Assembly: GCA_021413885.1 (NCBI GenBank)
Contig: JAIOPM010000055.1
Coordinates: forward strand, 45,274-109,273
DNA length: 64,000 bases
Source: Planctomycetota bacterium
GTDB lineage: Bacteria; Planctomycetota; UBA1135; GCA-002686595
Direction: 5' to 3'
Shown: in pieces, positions 44,509-55,192 of the stretch
How the letters are laid out: each line of letters opens with the position of its first letter
Numbering within the stretch: position 1 is the stretch's first letter
The notes under the pieces: model-generated
Databases searched by the model: none
What the model was told of the DNA's origin: nothing
What the model saw: only the letters and a program-made list of their open reading frames with translations
Made by a program: the position numbers and the translations under genes

Positions 44509-46035
44509 TCAGCCCTTGGGCTTCTCGAAACGCGCCGCGCGTTCGGAACGGGTCGAGCCGCGGTGCACCCACTTGCTCTTGCCGACGACGCGCTCGTCGC
44601 CGTGGCCGTTCTTGCCGTTTCCGTTTCCGTTGCCGTTGCCGTTTCCGTTCGACGTCGCGGGCGTCTCCGCGCTCTTCCCGTTCGAACCCGCGAGCCGCAC
44701 CGGCGCGCTCTCCTTCGACGGCGTCGGCACGAGCACTTCGTCGTGCGCGCCGCGCGGCTCGACGTACTCGTACACGTTGCCTTGGTAGTTGCGCACCAAC
44801 GCGCGCCCCTTCTCGCGGTCGTAGTCGAGCAGGTACTGCGGCTGGATCGGGATCTTGCCGCCGCCGCCCGGCGCATCGATCACGTACGTCGGGATCGCGA
44901 GGCCGCTGGTGTGACCGCGCAAACCCTCGATGATCTCGAGCCCCTTCGCGACCGTCGTGCGGAAGTGTTCCGCGCCGCGCACCGGATCGCACTGATAGAG
45001 GTAGTACGGCCGCACGCGCATCTTCATCAGGCCGTGGCAGAGCGCCTTGATCGTCGCGACGTCGTCGTTGACGCCCTTGAGCAGCACCGCTTGGTTGTTG
45101 AGCGGGATGCCGGCGCGCGAGAGCTTGTCGCACGCGCGCGCGGCGTCGGCCGTCAGCTCGCGCGGATGGTTGAAGTGGACGTTGATCCATAACGGGTGAT
45201 GGCGGGCGAGCATTTCGCAGAGCTCGTCGTCGATGCGCTGCGGCAGCGCGACCGGCACGCGCGTGCCGATGCGGATGATCTCGAGGTGCGGGATCGCGCG
45301 CAGCTTGGTCAGGATCGCGTCGAGCTTCGCGGTCGCGAAGTTCAGCGGATCACCGCCGGAAACGACGACGTCGCGGACGCTCGGAGTGCGCGCGATGTAG
45401 TCGACCATGCGATCGATCTCGACGTCGGCGGTCGCGCCTTCGTACATGGTCCGCTTGCGCGTGCAGTAGCGGCAGTAGATCGCGCAGTTGTTCGACAGCA
45501 CCATCAACACGCGATCGGGATAACGATGCGTGATGCCCGGCACCGGCGAGAACTTCTCCTCGGCGAGCGGATCCTCCTCGCCGACCGCGCGGTAGAGATG
45601 CTCCTCGAAGAGCGGCGCGACCTGACGCAACACCGGATCGTCCGGATCGTCGGCGTCGACCAACGACAAGTAGTAGGGCGTGATGCCCATGCGGAAGTCG
45701 GCGAGCACTTGCTCGCGCGCCGCGCGATCCGCTCCGACGCTCGGCAGACGCCGCACGAGTTCGTCGAGCGTCGTGACGCGATGGCGGAACTGCCAACGCC
45801 AGTCGTTCCAATCCGCGTCGGAGACGTCGGGGTAGTAATGCGCGCGGCCGCGGCGGCCGAGACGAACGCTCGGAGACTCCACCTTCATCGGAAAGTTCTC
45901 GTGGACCGCGAACTCGTCGGAGCCGAGCCGCCGCCCGAACGGTGGAGGCTGTTTCGATGGAGGCGCGTCGAGCTCCGGTCGCTCGACCGGCGCTTCCTGC
46001 TGCGGCGCGCTGTCCCCCATCTCGCTGCGATTCAC
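44509..46035 (-). CDS. kamA: KamA-family radical SAM lysine 2,3-aminomutase
   Basis: The 508-residue product (GTG start; an ATG five codons later is possible) has the radical-SAM cluster motif CAIYCRYC (Cys184, Cys188, Cys191), GGDPL for SAM, DPVRGAEHFRT (Asp350) and TYVIDAPGGGGKIP (Asp387, PLP lysine Lys394). The spacing of Asp350, Asp387 and Lys394 equals that of the two lysine-anchoring aspartates and the PLP lysine in Clostridium lysine 2,3-aminomutase. Glutamate 2,3-aminomutase changes these aspartates. So L-lysine to L-beta-lysine is the best call. The EF-P modifying relative EpmB is shorter. A 70-90-residue tail after about 430 contains an asparagine-glycine run and basic residues. Confidence 0.9.
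   Translation of the reverse strand: MNRSEMGDSAPQQEAPVERPELDAPPSKQPPPFGRRLGSDEFAVHENFPMKVESPSVRLGRRGRAHYYPDVSDADWNDWRWQFRHRVTTLDELVRRLPSVGADRAAREQVLADFRMGITPYYLSLVDADDPDDPVLRQVAPLFEEHLYRAVGEEDPLAEEKFSPVPGITHRYPDRVLMVLSNNCAIYCRYCTRKRTMYEGATADVEIDRMVDYIARTPSVRDVVVSGGDPLNFATAKLDAILTKLRAIPHLEIIRIGTRVPVALPQRIDDELCEMLARHHPLWINVHFNHPRELTADAARACDKLSRAGIPLNNQAVLLKGVNDDVATIKALCHGLMKMRVRPYYLYQCDPVRGAEHFRTTVAKGLEIIEGLRGHTSGLAIPTYVIDAPGGGGKIPIQPQYLLDYDREKGRALVRNYQGNVYEYVEPRGAHDEVLVPTPSKESAPVRLAGSNGKSAETPATSNGNGNGNGNGNGKNGHGDERVVGKSKWVHRGSTRSERAARFEKPKG
44605..44649. repeat. 6-bp microsatellite coding an Asn-Gly run in KamA
   Basis: Near-perfect repeats of a 6-base unit (GCCGTT or TCCGTT on the plus strand) encode alternating asparagine and glycine near the C-terminal tail of KamA. 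Such a run is flexible and can change length by slippage without shifting the frame, because each unit is two codons. Confidence 0.7.
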
Positions 46036-46300
46036 GGGGCGAGATTCGATCCTCGCGGAAGGCGGAGATCAAGGCGCGAGCGGGCGAAAGCCGCGCGGCC
46101 GCCGGTCGCTCCCGGGCGTTGCCGTCCCGCCGCTTTGAAGATACCGCCGCGGAGCCGGTTCGACCGTGCGCGCGAGGGCGCGCCGCGAGGCGCCGGGCGT
46201 GCGTCGGCCGGGCGGTACGCCGCTTGAGAAGGCGCTCGACGACCGAGCGTCGATGCGCTCGTGACTTTCATCCCTAGTCCCTTTCGAAGGATCCAGAGCC
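46036..46300. other. Divergent intergenic region between kamA and the small lipoprotein gene
   Basis: This 265-base stretch must hold the promoters for the leftward KamA cassette and the rightward lipoprotein gene. I see no convincing promoter consensus, riboswitch or tRNA. A GCGAG...CTCGC stem with a TTCGAT loop near 46040 resembles a T arm by chance but has no tRNA around it. Confidence 0.5.
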
Positions 46301-46477
46301 ATGAGCAACACCAACAAGTCCGTCGTGAGCCGCTCCGTCCTCGCGCTCCTGTTCGGAGCGATGAGTCTGCTGAGCCTCGCCTCCTGCGTCGGCGACGGCC
46401 GCGCCGAGAACGCCGGCGAGAAGGTCGACGAAGCCGCGAAGGACGCGAAGCGCGCGATCGAGGACGCCGCCGACTAG
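46301..46477 (+). CDS. Small 58-residue lipoprotein with amphipathic helix
   Basis: A short protein with a clear signal: MSNTNKSVVSRSVLALLFG start, hydrophobic core and lipobox LSLASC (Cys29). The mature part of about 30 residues (GDGRAENAGEKVDEAAKDA and beyond) is a charged helix with repeated AAKDAKRA-type spacing, similar to the helical tail of entericidin-like or YtxH-like small proteins. GAAGGA lies about 12 bases before the ATG, and a strong hairpin follows the stop. I cannot name a family. It is probably an abundant small envelope protein. Confidence 0.7.
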   Translation: MSNTNKSVVSRSVLALLFGAMSLLSLASCVGDGRAENAGEKVDEAAKDAKRAIEDAAD

Positions 46478-46502
46478 CGGCCGACGGCACCACGCTTCGA
46501 CT

Positions 46503-46539
46503 CGCCGCGAGGGCGCTTCCACGAGGCGCTCTCGCGGCG
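46503..46539 (+). terminator. Long GC-rich hairpin after the small lipoprotein gene
   Basis: The two arms at 46503-46516 and 46526-46539 form a 14-bp stem with one G-U pair and a 9-base loop. It begins 25 bases after the lipoprotein stop. Only TTT follows within a few bases, so it is either a weak intrinsic terminator or an mRNA-stabilising hairpin. Confidence 0.55.
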
Positions 46540-46659
46540 CGCCTTTGGGCGTGCGTCGCCGGGGCCGGCGCGGTCCGGTCGGCGGATGACCAGCGCTCGC
46601 GGACGCGTGGGCCGCTACGCTGGAGAACCGTCGTTCACGGGTCCGCCTCCGATCTCTCC

Positions 46660-47727
46660 ATGCGTTCTCGACTGCCGCTCGCGCGCACCGTTCTGCTGCT
46701 CACCGGCGCCTTCGTCGCCGCGATCGTGTTGGTGCTCGCGTTCGTGGAGCTCGAGCGCGTGGTCGTCGCCGACGGAGCGTTCACCGGGCCGTCGCGGCCG
46801 GTGCGCGCGCCGCGCGACGGGGTGATCGTCGAGCTGCTCGTCGAGTCCGGCACACGGGTCGAGGCCGGCGCGGTGCTCGCGCGGCTCGACGCGCGGTCGT
46901 TCGAGGCCGAGCGCGCGGAGCTCGCCGCGAAGCGCTCGAGCGTCGAGGCGCGGCGCGCCGAGTTCGAGCGCGAGAAGAAGCACCTCGCGGAAACCGTGCA
47001 GCCGGCGGAACGCGAGGCGCTCGCGCGCGCGGAGTCCGCAGCGGAACTGGTGGTCGAAGCCGCGAAGGTGAAGGAGAAACGCTTCTCCGATCTCCAGGCG
47101 GTCGGTCTGGTCGAACAGGGCGAACTCGAGGATGCGGCGCTCGCGCGCAAGCTCGCCGAGGTCGAGCTCGAGACCGCGCGCACGGCTCGCGCGCAGCGGC
47201 CCGCGCTCGAGACGTCGGCGCTCGCCGAAGTCGACGCGCGCGTCGCCGAAGTCGGCTTCGAGCTCGCCGCGTTCGACGCGCAGTCGGTCGACCTCGAACG
47301 CCGCGCCGCCGAACGCGACCTCGTCGCGCCGGTCGCGGGTTGCGTGCTCGCGCCGCCGCGTTCCGAATTCGTCGGCCGCGCGGTGCGCGCCGGCGACGAG
47401 ACGATGCGCGTCGCGGTCGCCGGCGTCGAAGCGTTCCTCGCGCACGTCGACGACCGAGGTCGCGCGCGCGTGAAGAACGGCCTCGCGGCGAAGCTGCGGC
47501 TCGACGGCTATCCGTGGCTCGTGCACGGCACCGTCGACGCGAAGGTGACGTTGATCGCCGACCGCGCCGACGAACACGGTTACCTCGTGCGCCTCGAGAT
47601 CGATCCCGCGCTCGCTCCCGGTCCGCTCTTCGAAGGCATGCGCGGCCGCGCGCGCATCGCGACCGCGGAGAGCGCGTCGCTGCTCCGCTTGGGCCTCGAG
47701 GAGCTCTTCGGGCTCGAGTCGAAGTGA
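46660..47727 (+). CDS. HlyD/EmrA-type membrane fusion protein
   Basis: The 355-residue product has one N-terminal membrane helix (about 10-30), then a biotinyl-lipoyl-like half (GPSRPVRAPRDGVIVELLV, VEAGAVLARLD), a long coiled coil (about 85-200), the second lipoyl half (DLVAPVAGCVLAPPRSEFVG) and a beta-barrel domain (GLAAKLRLDGYP). This is the periplasmic adaptor of an ABC or other exporter. It is directly coupled by a GTGA overlap to the ABC transporter gene, so the two form an export system. No outer-membrane channel gene is next to them. Confidence 0.87.
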   Translation: MRSRLPLARTVLLLTGAFVAAIVLVLAFVELERVVVADGAFTGPSRPVRAPRDGVIVELLVESGTRVEAGAVLARLDARSFEAERAELAAKRSSVEARRAEFEREKKHLAETVQPAEREALARAESAAELVVEAAKVKEKRFSDLQAVGLVEQGELEDAALARKLAEVELETARTARAQRPALETSALAEVDARVAEVGFELAAFDAQSVDLERRAAERDLVAPVAGCVLAPPRSEFVGRAVRAGDETMRVAVAGVEAFLAHVDDRGRARVKNGLAAKLRLDGYPWLVHGTVDAKVTLIADRADEHGYLVRLEIDPALAPGPLFEGMRGRARIATAESASLLRLGLEELFGLESK

Positions 47728-49475
47728 ACGCCGCGCGCGCCGGGTCGCCGAAGCTCGTCCGCCGCTTCCTCGCGGAGCACGTCGCGCCGTACTGGCTCCT
47801 GCAGGCGGAGATCGGTCTCTGCGTGTTGGTCCAGGTCGTCCTGGAGCTCGTCGATCCGCTGATCCTGCGCGCGGTGATCGACCGCGGCCTCGGCGACGGC
47901 GACATGGAAGCCGTCGGACGGTTGGTCGCGCTGCTGGTCGGCGCACTCGCGTTCCGCGTCGCGTTCCGCATCGTCTCGACGTGGCTCTACTCGTACGGCG
48001 GGCTGCGCGTGATGTTCGATTTGCGGCGGCGCGCGTACGAGCAAGTGCAGCGCCTCTCGCCGTACTTCCTGCGCGGCGAACACTACGGCGACGTGTTGTC
48101 GCGGTTGACCGCCGACGTCGACGTGTTGCAGCGTTCGGCGGTCTACACGGTGGTCGGCGCGGTGCAGCACGTGTTGACGATCGTCGGCATCTGGATCGTG
48201 CTCGTGTTCCTCGATCCGCGGCTCGCGGGGATCCTCGCGTTCGTCTACCCGGTGCTCGCGCTCTGTCTGTGGCTCACCAACAAGCACATGCGCGTCGAGA
48301 GCGAGAACGCGCGCACCTCGATCGGACGGCTCTACTCGTTCCTCGAGGAACGCCTCGGCGCGGTGCGTTTGATCCAGGAGTTCCGGCGCGAGCACGCGCA
48401 GGCGAAGCGTCTCGTGCGCGTCTCGCGGCCGTGGATGCGCGCCAACTTGCGGCTCTCGATGTTCGGCTCGCTGCAGACGTCGGCGGCGGACGTGATGCTG
48501 TCGATCGCGCCGGTGCTCGTGTTCCTGTTCGGCGGCGCGCGCGTGCTCGACGGTTCGCTCTCGATCGGCACGTTGATCGCGTTCTACACGTTGGCCGCGC
48601 GCCTGCAACGGCCGGTGTCGCTCTTGGTCGACATCCACATCGAGCTGCAGTCCGCGCGCGCGGCGTTGCGGCGCGTGTACCACTTGATCGACCTCGTGCC
48701 GTGGATCGCCGAACGGCCGGACGCGAGCGCGCCGACGGCGGTCGCGGGCCGCGTCGAGTTCGAGCGCCTCGACTTCGCGTGGGACGGCGCGTCGATCCTG
48801 CGCGGCATCGACGCGCGCATCGAGCCGGGCGAGCGCATCGCGATCGTCGGCGCGTCGGGCTCGGGCAAGTCGACGCTCGCGGCGCTGGCGTCGCGCTTCC
48901 TCGATCCGAGCGGCGGAGCCGTGAAGCTCGACGGGCTCGACCTGCGCAGTTGGAAGCTCGGCGAGTTGCGCCGCGCGGTCGGCGTCGTGCCGCAAGAGGC
49001 GCAGATCTTCCACGACACGTTGCGCGAGAATTTGAAGCTCGCCGCGCCGCGCGCGAGCGACGCGGAGTTGCGCGCCGCGTTGGACGCGATGCAGCTCGGG
49101 CCGTTCGTCGCGGCGTTGCCCGAAGGCCTCGACACCGAGGTCGGCGAGGCCGGTTTGCGCTTGTCGGGCGGCGAACGTCAGCGCCTCGCGCTCGCGCGCG
49201 CGTTGCTCGCCGCGCCGCGCGTCCTGATCCTCGACGAAGCGACCTCGGCGCTCGACGCGCGGACCGAGCGCGCAGTGCTCGACGCGTTGCGCGAGCGGCT
49301 CGCGGGCCGGACCGTCGTGATGATCGCGCACCGCTTGACCAGCGTGCAGGACTGCGATCGCATCCTGGTGATGCGCGAGGGTCGCATCGTGGAAGCGGGC
49401 ACGCATGCGGCGCTGTACGCGGCGGGCGGCGTGTACCGCGAGCTCTACGACGAGCAGTCGCGGCGCGAGTCGTAG
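47724..49475 (+). CDS. ABC transporter, fused permease and ATPase (exporter type)
   Basis: The 583-residue product has a six-helix exporter membrane domain (about 20-310) and a C-terminal ATPase with GASGSGKSTL (Walker A), VVPQEAQIFHDTLREN (Q-loop), LSGGERQRLALARAL (signature), RVLILDEATSALD (Walker B) and MIAHRL (H-loop). It lacks a C39 peptidase domain, so it is an MsbA- or LmrA-like half-transporter that should act as a homodimer. The GTG start overlaps the stop of the HlyD-type gene. With the adaptor it may export a lipid, small peptide or toxin. The cargo is unknown. Confidence 0.92.
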   Translation: MNAARAGSPKLVRRFLAEHVAPYWLLQAEIGLCVLVQVVLELVDPLILRAVIDRGLGDGDMEAVGRLVALLVGALAFRVAFRIVSTWLYSYGGLRVMFDLRRRAYEQVQRLSPYFLRGEHYGDVLSRLTADVDVLQRSAVYTVVGAVQHVLTIVGIWIVLVFLDPRLAGILAFVYPVLALCLWLTNKHMRVESENARTSIGRLYSFLEERLGAVRLIQEFRREHAQAKRLVRVSRPWMRANLRLSMFGSLQTSAADVMLSIAPVLVFLFGGARVLDGSLSIGTLIAFYTLAARLQRPVSLLVDIHIELQSARAALRRVYHLIDLVPWIAERPDASAPTAVAGRVEFERLDFAWDGASILRGIDARIEPGERIAIVGASGSGKSTLAALASRFLDPSGGAVKLDGLDLRSWKLGELRRAVGVVPQEAQIFHDTLRENLKLAAPRASDAELRAALDAMQLGPFVAALPEGLDTEVGEAGLRLSGGERQRLALARALLAAPRVLILDEATSALDARTERAVLDALRERLAGRTVVMIAHRLTSVQDCDRILVMREGRIVEAGTHAALYAAGGVYRELYDEQSRRES

Positions 49476-49479
49476 CGGC

Positions 49480-50802
49480 TCAGTGCTCGCCGCTCTGTTC
49501 GTCGTTCGCGGCCGGCGCCTGGACCTCGCGCACCTCGACGTCCTTGCCGTCGCACAGGAGGAGACGACCTTCGTTCTCCTCGCGCGTCGAGAGGTGCACC
49601 GGCCCCTTCCACAGCGCGGCGACGCGCAACAGCGTCTCGCGCGCGTGGCCGAGTTGCAGATCACGGCCGTCGTGGTGGTGCAAGAGCACGAGCTCGCCCT
49701 TGCCGTCGGCGTCGACCGCGATCAATTCGATCTGCGGCAGGCCGCCCCACGCGAGGTCGGCGAGCAAGCGATTCTTGACCTTGCGCCAATCGCGATCGGT
49801 CACTTCGACGCGCGAGCTGCGCGCGTTCTTGCCGTAGAGGAAGAGCTGTTCGCGCTCGATGAAGGTCTCGTCGACGAGTTCGTCGATCAGGCTCGCGTCG
49901 TTGTGCCGCCGGCGCAGCGCGAAGATGTCGTGGCCGAGTTCCTCGGCGTAGCGGAAGAGCTCGATCCCGAGCTTGTACGGGTTGACGCGGCCGGGCGCGC
50001 GCGCGGTCGCCCCGCTGTGGCAGTCGGCGAAGTCGACGATCTCGCTCGCGTCGAGCACACTCTCGGTGAGGATGCGCGAATGCCAGAACGAGGCCCAACC
50101 CTCGTTCATGATCTTGGTCATGCGCTGCGGTTGGAAGTAGTACGCCTCGGCGCGGACGATGCGCAGGATCTCGCGTTGCCAATCGTCGAGCGGCGCGCGT
50201 TCGACCAGGAAGCCGAGCAAGTCGTACGTCGGGAGTTTCGCGCGCGCGAGGGGCTTCGCTTGCGCGAGGTGTTCGCGCAACGGCAAGTACGGATCGAGCA
50301 GGTTCTCGAGCGAGAGCGCCTGATCCATGAACGTCTCGACGCGTTCGAGGCCGTGACGATCGACCATGCGGCGCACCGCGGTCGAGTGCCGGCCCATCGT
50401 CTCGAGCATGTGTCGGTCGCTCGCCGCGAACCAACAGTTGTGCGCGAAGAAATCCGCGTGGCCGAAGACGTGCGCCATCACGAGCTTCTGCTCGAGCAGC
50501 GAATTCGACTTCACGAGGTAGGCGATCACCGGATCGTTGTTGATCACGAGCTCGTAGATCTTCGAGAGGCCGTACTCGTAGCCCTTGTCGAGGCGCTCGA
50601 ACTCCATGCCGAAACGCCACGACGGATAGCGCACCGGGAAACCGCCGTACGCCGCGATGCCGTTGACGTCCTTCGAATCGAGCAGTTCGAACACGACCTC
50701 GCGGAAGTCGAGCTCGTAGCCGCGCGCGACCTTCTCGATGCGTTCGGCCCAGAGCGCGAGCTCCGGCGTCAACGAACTCTTGCGGCGCCGCGCGGACTGC
50801 AC
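49480..50802 (-). CDS. spoVR: SpoVR family protein
   Basis: The 440-residue product matches SpoVR/YcgB over its whole length: FGMEFERLDKGYEYGLSKIYE, NSLLEQKLVMAHVFGHADFF, PQRMTKIMNEGWASFWHS, HSGATARAPGRVNPYKLG and RRRHNDASLIDELVDETF. SpoVR is needed for spore cortex formation in Bacillus and occurs widely with PrkA and DUF444 in non-sporulating bacteria, linked to stress and stationary phase. Biochemical role unknown. The GTG start is 2 bases after the DUF444 stop. It converges on the ABC gene with 4 bases between the stops. Confidence 0.92.
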   Translation of the reverse strand: MQSARRRKSSLTPELALWAERIEKVARGYELDFREVVFELLDSKDVNGIAAYGGFPVRYPSWRFGMEFERLDKGYEYGLSKIYELVINNDPVIAYLVKSNSLLEQKLVMAHVFGHADFFAHNCWFAASDRHMLETMGRHSTAVRRMVDRHGLERVETFMDQALSLENLLDPYLPLREHLAQAKPLARAKLPTYDLLGFLVERAPLDDWQREILRIVRAEAYYFQPQRMTKIMNEGWASFWHSRILTESVLDASEIVDFADCHSGATARAPGRVNPYKLGIELFRYAEELGHDIFALRRRHNDASLIDELVDETFIEREQLFLYGKNARSSRVEVTDRDWRKVKNRLLADLAWGGLPQIELIAVDADGKGELVLLHHHDGRDLQLGHARETLLRVAALWKGPVHLSTREENEGRLLLCDGKDVEVREVQAPAANDEQSGEH

Positions 50803-50804
50803 GT

Positions 50805-51911
50805 TCAACGACCCTTCCCGAGGAACTGTCGGATCGCGGCGGCGATGTCGCCGCGGTCGGCGACCGAGCTCGTCACCAACCGTTCGTCGGAGCCCAACAC
50901 CTCGTCGAGATCCTTCTTGAACTGGCCGGAGCCGTACGCGCTCTTCACTTGTCCGTAGCAGAACTGATTGCAGCGCGGGAGCAGCTCGTCCTTCAGCAAC
51001 GCGACGCAACGTTCGGTGTCGCGCGCCGACCAGTTGTCGCCGTCGGAATAGTGGAACGGGTAGATGTTCCAGTCCTCGGGGCGATAGCGCTCTTGGATCA
51101 ACTTGAGCGCGAGCTCGTACGCCGAGCTGATCTTCGTGCCGCCCGATTCGCGCAGGTGGAAGAATGCGTTCTGGTCGACGATCTTCGCGACCGCGTCGTG
51201 GACGATGTAGACGACTTCGAGGTTCTGGTACTGGCTGCGCAGCCACGTATCGATCCAGAACGCTTCGATGCGGACGATCTCCTTCTGCTCGCGCCCCATC
51301 GAGCCCGAGACGTCCATCATGTGGAAGATCACCGCCGACGAATCCGGCACTGGCGCGGACTTGCGCGCGCGGTAGCGTTGGTCCTCGCGGATCGGCACGA
51401 TCTTCGGATCGTTCGGATCCCATTCGTTCGCGGCGACCGTGCGCAGCAACGCGGCCTTGAACGTGCGCCGCATGTGCCGCAGCGAATCCGGACCGGAGCG
51501 CCGCACGCCGTTGTAGCGACCGCCGTCGGTCGAGATCTCGCGCTTGCCGCGCGGTTGGATGTTCGGGAGCTCGAGTTCACGCCCAAGCATCTCCGCGAGC
51601 TCGTCGAGCTCGACTTCGACCTCGAGGATGTGCGAGCCCTCGTGATCGCCCGCCGCGCCCTCGCCGCCGGCTTCGCCGTCCTCTTGGCCGACAGCTTCGC
51701 CCTTCTCTCCGGGACCTTGGCCGACGCCGGACTTCGGGTTCTCGCCGAAGCGGAAGTGCGGGAGCTCGATCTGCGGGATCGGCACCGAAACCGCATGTTC
51801 GCCTTGTTTGGCGATCAGTTCGGAGTTCGCCAAATACTTGCGCAAGTCCTGGCGGATCCTGCCGCGCACGATCTCGCGGAAGCGCGCGCGATCGACCTCG
51901 ATGCGGAACAC
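50805..51911 (-). CDS. DUF444 family (YeaH-like) VWA-domain protein
   Basis: The 368-residue product has the YeaH/DUF444 layout: an acidic glycine-rich N-terminal region, IQPRGKREI, and a von Willebrand A-like domain with the metal site FHMMDVSGSMG. Later blocks are ESGGTKISSAYE and YPFHYSDGDNWS. The GTG start has a strong GGGAGG about 6 bases upstream. The gene lies between prkA and spoVR, the usual order. PrkA is thought to act with YeaH in signalling under nutrient stress in Escherichia coli. Confidence 0.9.
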   Translation of the reverse strand: MFRIEVDRARFREIVRGRIRQDLRKYLANSELIAKQGEHAVSVPIPQIELPHFRFGENPKSGVGQGPGEKGEAVGQEDGEAGGEGAAGDHEGSHILEVEVELDELAEMLGRELELPNIQPRGKREISTDGGRYNGVRRSGPDSLRHMRRTFKAALLRTVAANEWDPNDPKIVPIREDQRYRARKSAPVPDSSAVIFHMMDVSGSMGREQKEIVRIEAFWIDTWLRSQYQNLEVVYIVHDAVAKIVDQNAFFHLRESGGTKISSAYELALKLIQERYRPEDWNIYPFHYSDGDNWSARDTERCVALLKDELLPRCNQFCYGQVKSAYGSGQFKKDLDEVLGSDERLVTSSVADRGDIAAAIRQFLGKGR

Positions 51912-51927
51912 GGGAGCCTCCCGCCGC

Positions 51928-53970
<2,043 letters not shown>

Positions 53971-54250
53971 GGAAGGTGAGTGGGTCGGTTCTCGCGCGTC
54001 GGCCTCATAGGCCCGGGCTTCGGCGGCGCGCAGGGACGAGCAGGTCAGAACTTCGACCGTATCGAGCGGCAACCTGAGAGGTCCTAGGAGGTAGGTGAAC
54101 GAGGGAGCGCGTGCTCGTCGAACCGAGGCCGCGGGCCCGGCGCCCGTGCGTCCGGAGGGCTTCCGCGCGAGGCGTTTCCTCCCCCGCGCGAGACCGCCGG
54201 CGCCGCGAGCGAGCTTCTGGATCCAAGACTCGACGGCTAAGCTCGTCGTC
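53971..54250. other. Divergent intergenic region between prkA and an M28 gene
   Basis: This 280-base stretch separates two divergent genes and must hold both promoters. An AGGAGGT (54086-54092) just before a GTG at 54095 could start an extension of the downstream gene, but its spacing of 3 bases is too short and the extension would hide the lipoprotein signal. I see no other feature. Confidence 0.5.
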
Positions 54251-55189
54251 ATGCTCCACCTCCATCGGCCGATCTTCCGCGCCGTCGCACTCGCGAGTCT
54301 CCTCGCCGCTTGCGACGCCACCGGCGCGGCGCCCGTGCGCGCGACGTTCGAAGCCGACCGAGCTTGGAAGCACCTCGAGACGCAAGTCGCGCTCGGCCCG
54401 CGACCGGTCGGGTCAGAGGCGCTCGAGAAGTTGCGCGTCTACCTGGAGACCGAGTTGCGCGCGGTCGGCCTCGAGCCGAAGCGCGAGACCTTCGATTGCC
54501 CGGAGGCGCCGTTCGGTCCGATCCGCGTCACGAACGTCTACGCGGACGTCGTGGCGCCCGGCGCGGACGCGTCGAAGCTCCCGATCGTCGTCCTCTGCTC
54601 GCACTTCGACACGAAGCTCTACGGCTTCAAGTTCGTCGGCGCGAACGACGGCGGTTCGAGCACCGCGGTGTTGCTCGAACTCGCGCGCCTGATCGCGGCC
54701 TCCCCGAGTCCGCGCGTGGTGTGGCGCCTGCTCTTCCTCGACGGCGAGGAAGCTCAACGCGCGGAATGGGTCGATCCGGACAACCGCTACGGCTCGCGGC
54801 GCCACGTCGAAGCGATGGTGAAGCGCGGCGAGCACAAGCGGGTCAAGGCGTGCATCGTGCTCGACATGGTCGGCGACGCCGATCTCGTGTTGACGCGCGA
54901 CAGCTATTCCGACGAGCGCCTGTTCAAGATCCTCTGCGACACGGCGAAGTCGATCGGGCTCGAACAACACATCGGCCGCAAGAGCGAGCAGGTCAGCGAC
55001 GACCACCTGTCCTTCATCGCGGCGAAGATCCCGTCGCTCGACCTGATCGATTTCCACTACGGTCCGGACAACACGTACTGGCACACGAAGGAAGACACGC
55101 TCGAGCACTGTTCGAAGGCGAGCCTCGACGTGATCGGCCGCCTGGTCGTCGCGGCCCTCCCGGCTTTCGAGAAGTTCGCGACGCGCTGA
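54251..55189 (+). CDS. M28-family peptidase/glutaminyl-cyclase-like lipoprotein
   Basis: The 312-residue product has a lipobox (LLAAC, Cys21) and an M28 fold with VLCSHFDTK (His118), GANDGGSST (Asp133), FLDGEEAQ (Glu166/Glu167), VLDMVGDADL (Asp205) and NTYWHTKEDT (His278). The DMVGDADL and YWHTKEDT blocks and the short length match bacterial and animal glutaminyl-peptide cyclotransferases as well as small M28 aminopeptidases. It is therefore an exported zinc enzyme acting on peptide N termini. Which reaction it runs is not clear. Confidence 0.85.
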   Translation: MLHLHRPIFRAVALASLLAACDATGAAPVRATFEADRAWKHLETQVALGPRPVGSEALEKLRVYLETELRAVGLEPKRETFDCPEAPFGPIRVTNVYADVVAPGADASKLPIVVLCSHFDTKLYGFKFVGANDGGSSTAVLLELARLIAASPSPRVVWRLLFLDGEEAQRAEWVDPDNRYGSRRHVEAMVKRGEHKRVKACIVLDMVGDADLVLTRDSYSDERLFKILCDTAKSIGLEQHIGRKSEQVSDDHLSFIAAKIPSLDLIDFHYGPDNTYWHTKEDTLEHCSKASLDVIGRLVVAALPAFEKFATR

Positions 55190-55192
55190 GGC

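Noticed and set aside
46033..46060. T-arm-like sequence suggesting a tRNA
   Set aside because: A 5-bp stem with a TTCGAT loop is present, but no acceptor, D or anticodon arm can be drawn around it.
54095..54250. N-terminal extension of the M28 lipoprotein from a GTG with AGGAGGT upstream
   Set aside because: The spacing between AGGAGG and GTG is only 3 bases, and the extension would bury the lipoprotein signal that starts at 54251.
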